From assembly GCF_019930585.1 (NCBI RefSeq), contig NZ_CP082839.1:3794001-3858000 (forward strand): a DNA stretch of 64,000 bases, given 5' to 3'. Under the pieces are notes generated by a model. That model searched no databases and had not been told where the DNA came from. It was given only the letters and a program-made list of their open reading frames with translations. This stretch comes from Sphingomonas nostoxanthinifaciens. Lineage in GTDB: Bacteria; Pseudomonadota; Alphaproteobacteria; Sphingomonadales; Sphingomonadaceae. Position numbers and translations under genes: made by a program. The first letter of the stretch is position 1; each line of letters begins with the position of its first letter. This document shows, one piece after another, positions 61,613 through 64,000 of the stretch.

Positions 61613-62695
61613 ATGCGGATTACGTTCATCGCCCCCCAAGCCGACGCCTCGGGCGGGGCGCGGGTCGTCCATATCTATGCCGAGAAATTGCGGGCGCGCG
61701 GACATGAGGTGACGGTGGTGATGCGACCGCCGCATCCGCGCACGCTCCGCCAGCGCCTGTCCTCGCTGGTCAAGGGCAAGGGCTGGCCGGCGCGCGTGCC
61801 CACGCTCGCCACGCATTTCGATCCCACGCGCTACACCATCCGCACGATCGATCGCGTGCGGCCGATGGTGCCGTCCGACCTGCCGGATGCCGACGTGGTG
61901 ATCGCGACCTGGTGGGAAACGGCCGAGTGGATGCTGGCCATGCCGCCGTCGAAGGGGCGTCATTTCCACCTGATCCAGCATTACGAGGCGTTCGACAACA
62001 TCCCCAAGGCGCGCGTCGATGCGGTGCTGGTCGCGCCGAGCTTCAAGATCGCGATCTCGCGCTGGATCGAGGAATTGCTGCGCGAGCGATTCGGCTGCAT
62101 CGATGTCGCGCTGGTGATGAACAGCGTCGATACCGACCAGTTTCATGCCCCGCCGCGCGGCCGCCAGCCGCAGCCGACCGTCGGCATGCTGTACAGCGTC
62201 GCAGACTGGAAGGATTGCCGCACCGGCTTCGCCGCGTTCGAACGCTTCCGCAAGGCGGTGCCCGAGGCGCGCCTGATCGTGTTCGGCGGCTATCCCGTGG
62301 CGCCGCATCTGCCGTTGCCGGACGGCACCGAATTTCACATGCTGCCGCCGCAGGACCGGATCCGCGACATCTACGCCGCGTGCGACGTCTGGCTGTGCCC
62401 GAGCATGGTCGAGGGATTCGGCCTGCCGCCGCTGGAGGCGATGGCGTGTCGAACCCCGGTGATCACGACGCCGGTCGGCGCGTGGCCCGATCTGTTGAAG
62501 GAAGGCGAGAATGGCTTCCTCGTTCCGGTCGGCGATGCTGCTACAATGGCCGATCGGCTCCAGACCTTCTTCGCGCTGCCGGAGTCGACTTGGCGGCGTC
62601 TGTCCGACTGCGCCCATCATACCGCGACTGACTATAGCTGGGATGATGCGACTACTGCTTTGGAAGCAGTTCTAAAGCCGCGCATCAACAGATGA
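61613..62695 (+). CDS. Glycosyltransferase family 4
   Basis: 360 residues from ATG 61613. GT-B fold: N-terminal MRITFIAPQADASGGARVVH with the donor-side C-terminal half PSMVEGFGLPPLEAMACRTPV (the E-x7-E motif). Transfers a sugar from a nucleotide donor to a growing glycan. Together with the upstream polymerase it looks like part of an exopolysaccharide or surface-glycan locus that may extend beyond the window. Confidence 0.9.
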   Translation: MRITFIAPQADASGGARVVHIYAEKLRARGHEVTVVMRPPHPRTLRQRLSSLVKGKGWPARVPTLATHFDPTRYTIRTIDRVRPMVPSDLPDADVVIATWWETAEWMLAMPPSKGRHFHLIQHYEAFDNIPKARVDAVLVAPSFKIAISRWIEELLRERFGCIDVALVMNSVDTDQFHAPPRGRQPQPTVGMLYSVADWKDCRTGFAAFERFRKAVPEARLIVFGGYPVAPHLPLPDGTEFHMLPPQDRIRDIYAACDVWLCPSMVEGFGLPPLEAMACRTPVITTPVGAWPDLLKEGENGFLVPVGDAATMADRLQTFFALPESTWRRLSDCAHHTATDYSWDDATTALEAVLKPRINR

Positions 62696-62890
62696 AATGC
62701 GGCGTTAACCATTTCGACTAAAGCAGTATTCATCTCGTTACGACTGCGAATGCCTGATTAGACCTCGGTCGTAGACTGTCTTTTTGGGCGCGTTGGGCGA
62801 GTTGTTAACTAGTGTCACGGTAAAGACTGCACATCGACAATCTGAGCGGTGAGACCCCGCGGGTGGTTCCTTCGAACCGACCTCCAGCAG

Positions 62891-64000
62891 ATGGGATTTG
62901 TAGTGAAGTCAGCGTGGCAAGCAAGCCGCGTCAGCGCGATCGCGTTGACGTGTATGATGGTAAGCGCCTGCGGCGGCGGAAGCAGCGGCAGCAGCAGCGA
63001 CGGAAGCCTTACGACCGAAGCCAAGAGCGCGGTCGCCGTCCAATCGACCAAGGAAATCGACGCCGGCCGCCTCGCCAAGCAGGCGACGTTCGGCGCCACC
63101 CCCGATCTCATCGCGCACATCGCTTCGGTCGGTTCCAGCGCATGGCTCGACGAGCAGTTCGCGCTGAGCTCCAGCACCTATAAGGATCTCGCGGTCGCGC
63201 CGGTTCGCAACCAGTGCAACGCCAATCCGATCGACGTGCCCTGCTATTATCGCTGGTTCAACCGCCAGAACGTCGCGATGCGGTTCTACTCGAACACGAT
63301 CGGCCAGCCGGATCAGCTTCGCCAGCGTGTCGCGCTCGCGCTGTCCGAGTTCGTCGTCGCCTCGACCGATCCCATCACCGACGCGGCGGGCGTCGCCGCG
63401 TACAACCAGATCTTCCTGGACAATGCGTTCGGCAATTATCGCGACATCCTGCTTCAGGTCACGATGCTCGGCTTCATGGGCGACTATCTGAACATGTCGG
63501 GCAGCTCGCACGTCGCGCCGTCCGAGAATTACGCTCGCGAATTCCTGCAGCTGTTCTCGATGGGTCCGAACAAGCTCAACATGGATGGCTCGCTGGTCAC
63601 CGACTCGACCGGTGCCGCGATCCCGAATTACACCGCTGCCGACATCGCCGGCGCGGCGAAGGCGCTGACCGGCTGGACGATCTACAAGCAGCCGGACAAC
63701 AGCAACGACTACACGAAGCAGATGACGCAGGTCGCCGGCTTCTATGACACCGGCGCCAAGACCTTCCTCGGCGTCACCGTGCCGGCCGGCGTCAGCGAAG
63801 CGACCAGCGTGGCCGCGGTTATCGACGCCGCGTTCAACAACGCCTCGACCCCGCCCTACGTCGCCAAGCGGATGATCCAGCAGCTCGTCACGTCCAACCC
63901 GACGCCCGCCTATGTCGCGCGCGTCGCGGCGGTGTTCGTCAACAACGGCAACAGCGTTCGCGGCGACATGAAGGCGGTGGTTCGCGCCGTGCTGATGGAC
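62891..64000 (+). CDS. DUF1800 family lipoprotein, 3' end outside window
   Basis: Open for 370 codons from ATG 62891 to the right edge (GTG 62903 is an alternative start). N-terminal signal with lipobox (ALTCMMVSACGGGSSG), a Gly/Ser linker, then a DUF1800 domain: RLAKQATFGATPDLIAHIAS, SSHVAPSENYAREFLQLFSM and AAKALTGWTIY. DUF1800 proteins are usually paired with a DUF1501 protein downstream, which would lie outside the window. Function unknown; possibly an envelope or exported redox-related protein. Confidence 0.85.
   Translation, partial: MGFVVKSAWQASRVSAIALTCMMVSACGGGSSGSSSDGSLTTEAKSAVAVQSTKEIDAGRLAKQATFGATPDLIAHIASVGSSAWLDEQFALSSSTYKDLAVAPVRNQCNANPIDVPCYYRWFNRQNVAMRFYSNTIGQPDQLRQRVALALSEFVVASTDPITDAAGVAAYNQIFLDNAFGNYRDILLQVTMLGFMGDYLNMSGSSHVAPSENYAREFLQLFSMGPNKLNMDGSLVTDSTGAAIPNYTAADIAGAAKALTGWTIYKQPDNSNDYTKQMTQVAGFYDTGAKTFLGVTVPAGVSEATSVAAVIDAAFNNASTPPYVAKRMIQQLVTSNPTPAYVARVAAVFVNNGNSVRGDMKAVVRAVLMD

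Noticed and set aside
59402..62620. 1,072-residue open frame on the minus strand across recF, the polymerase and the glycosyltransferase
   Set aside because: His/Arg/Gln-rich translation with no domain; it is opposite three clear genes and results from high third-position GC.

Overview
The window looks like a Sphingomonas-type alphaproteobacterium (Sphingomonadales). The chromosomal part carries a serine palmitoyltransferase with its dedicated acyl carrier protein and a ceramide-reductase-like dehydrogenase (the sphingolipid hallmark), a PEP-CTERM protein, an Atm1-type exporter of the kind described from Novosphingobium, and high-GC genes with dense stop/start overlaps. I recognise families by sequence pattern only; no database was searched.

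Region 1 (1 to about 34,168) is most of a siphovirus-like prophage whose left end lies outside the window. Its right end abuts the 3' end of a tRNA-Glu(CTC) gene (34,169-34,244, minus strand). Reading leftward (minus strand) from the immunity region: Cro-like protein, small DNA-binding proteins, a DNA methyltransferase, a zinc-finger/Toprim primase, a protein joining an FtsK-gamma winged helix to a GapR-like tail, a P4-type helicase, a 321-bp gap packed with CTGTTCG-type repeats, a DUF6362-like protein, a 48-residue lipoprotein, small and large terminase (Nu1/GpA type), gpW, lambda-type portal, a fused prohead protease/major capsid protein, decoration and head-tail joining proteins, tail tube, tail assembly chaperones with a predicted -1 frameshift, tape measure, and tail-tip proteins ending in a 1,342-residue J-like protein. 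No lysis cassette is visible; it may lie left of the window. Rightward (plus strand) run the S24-type repressor and, after a second operator region, a run of overlapping small genes ending in an AlpA-like excisionase and a tyrosine integrase. Five copies of a 13-bp operator flank the repressor. The integrase lacks the arginine of its HxxR motif, so the element may not be able to excise by itself.

Region 2 (34,169-49,293) is chromosomal: tRNA-Glu, Atm1-type ABC transporter, PEP-CTERM protein, an orphan LuxR regulator, DUF1428 protein, GNAT acetyltransferase, trpS, murJ, secB, a Tim44-like protein, mltA, an Smr protein carrying an in-frame palindromic repeat, dapE, a cupin, a glutathione-transferase-like protein, then rplU-rpmA and a second GNAT protein.

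Region 3 (49,294-53,952) is a plus-strand run obgE-proB-(cerR-like)-acp-spt with overlapping or short junctions, tying sphingolipid synthesis to housekeeping genes. Minus-strand cfa, rlmN and an IalB-like gene follow. Region 4 (57,045-59,826) is dnaN and recF with an AbrB/PemK-like toxin-antitoxin pair between them. Region 5 (59,981 to the end) holds a polysaccharide polymerase or ligase-like membrane protein, a family-4 glycosyltransferase and the start of a DUF1800 lipoprotein that runs off the right edge.
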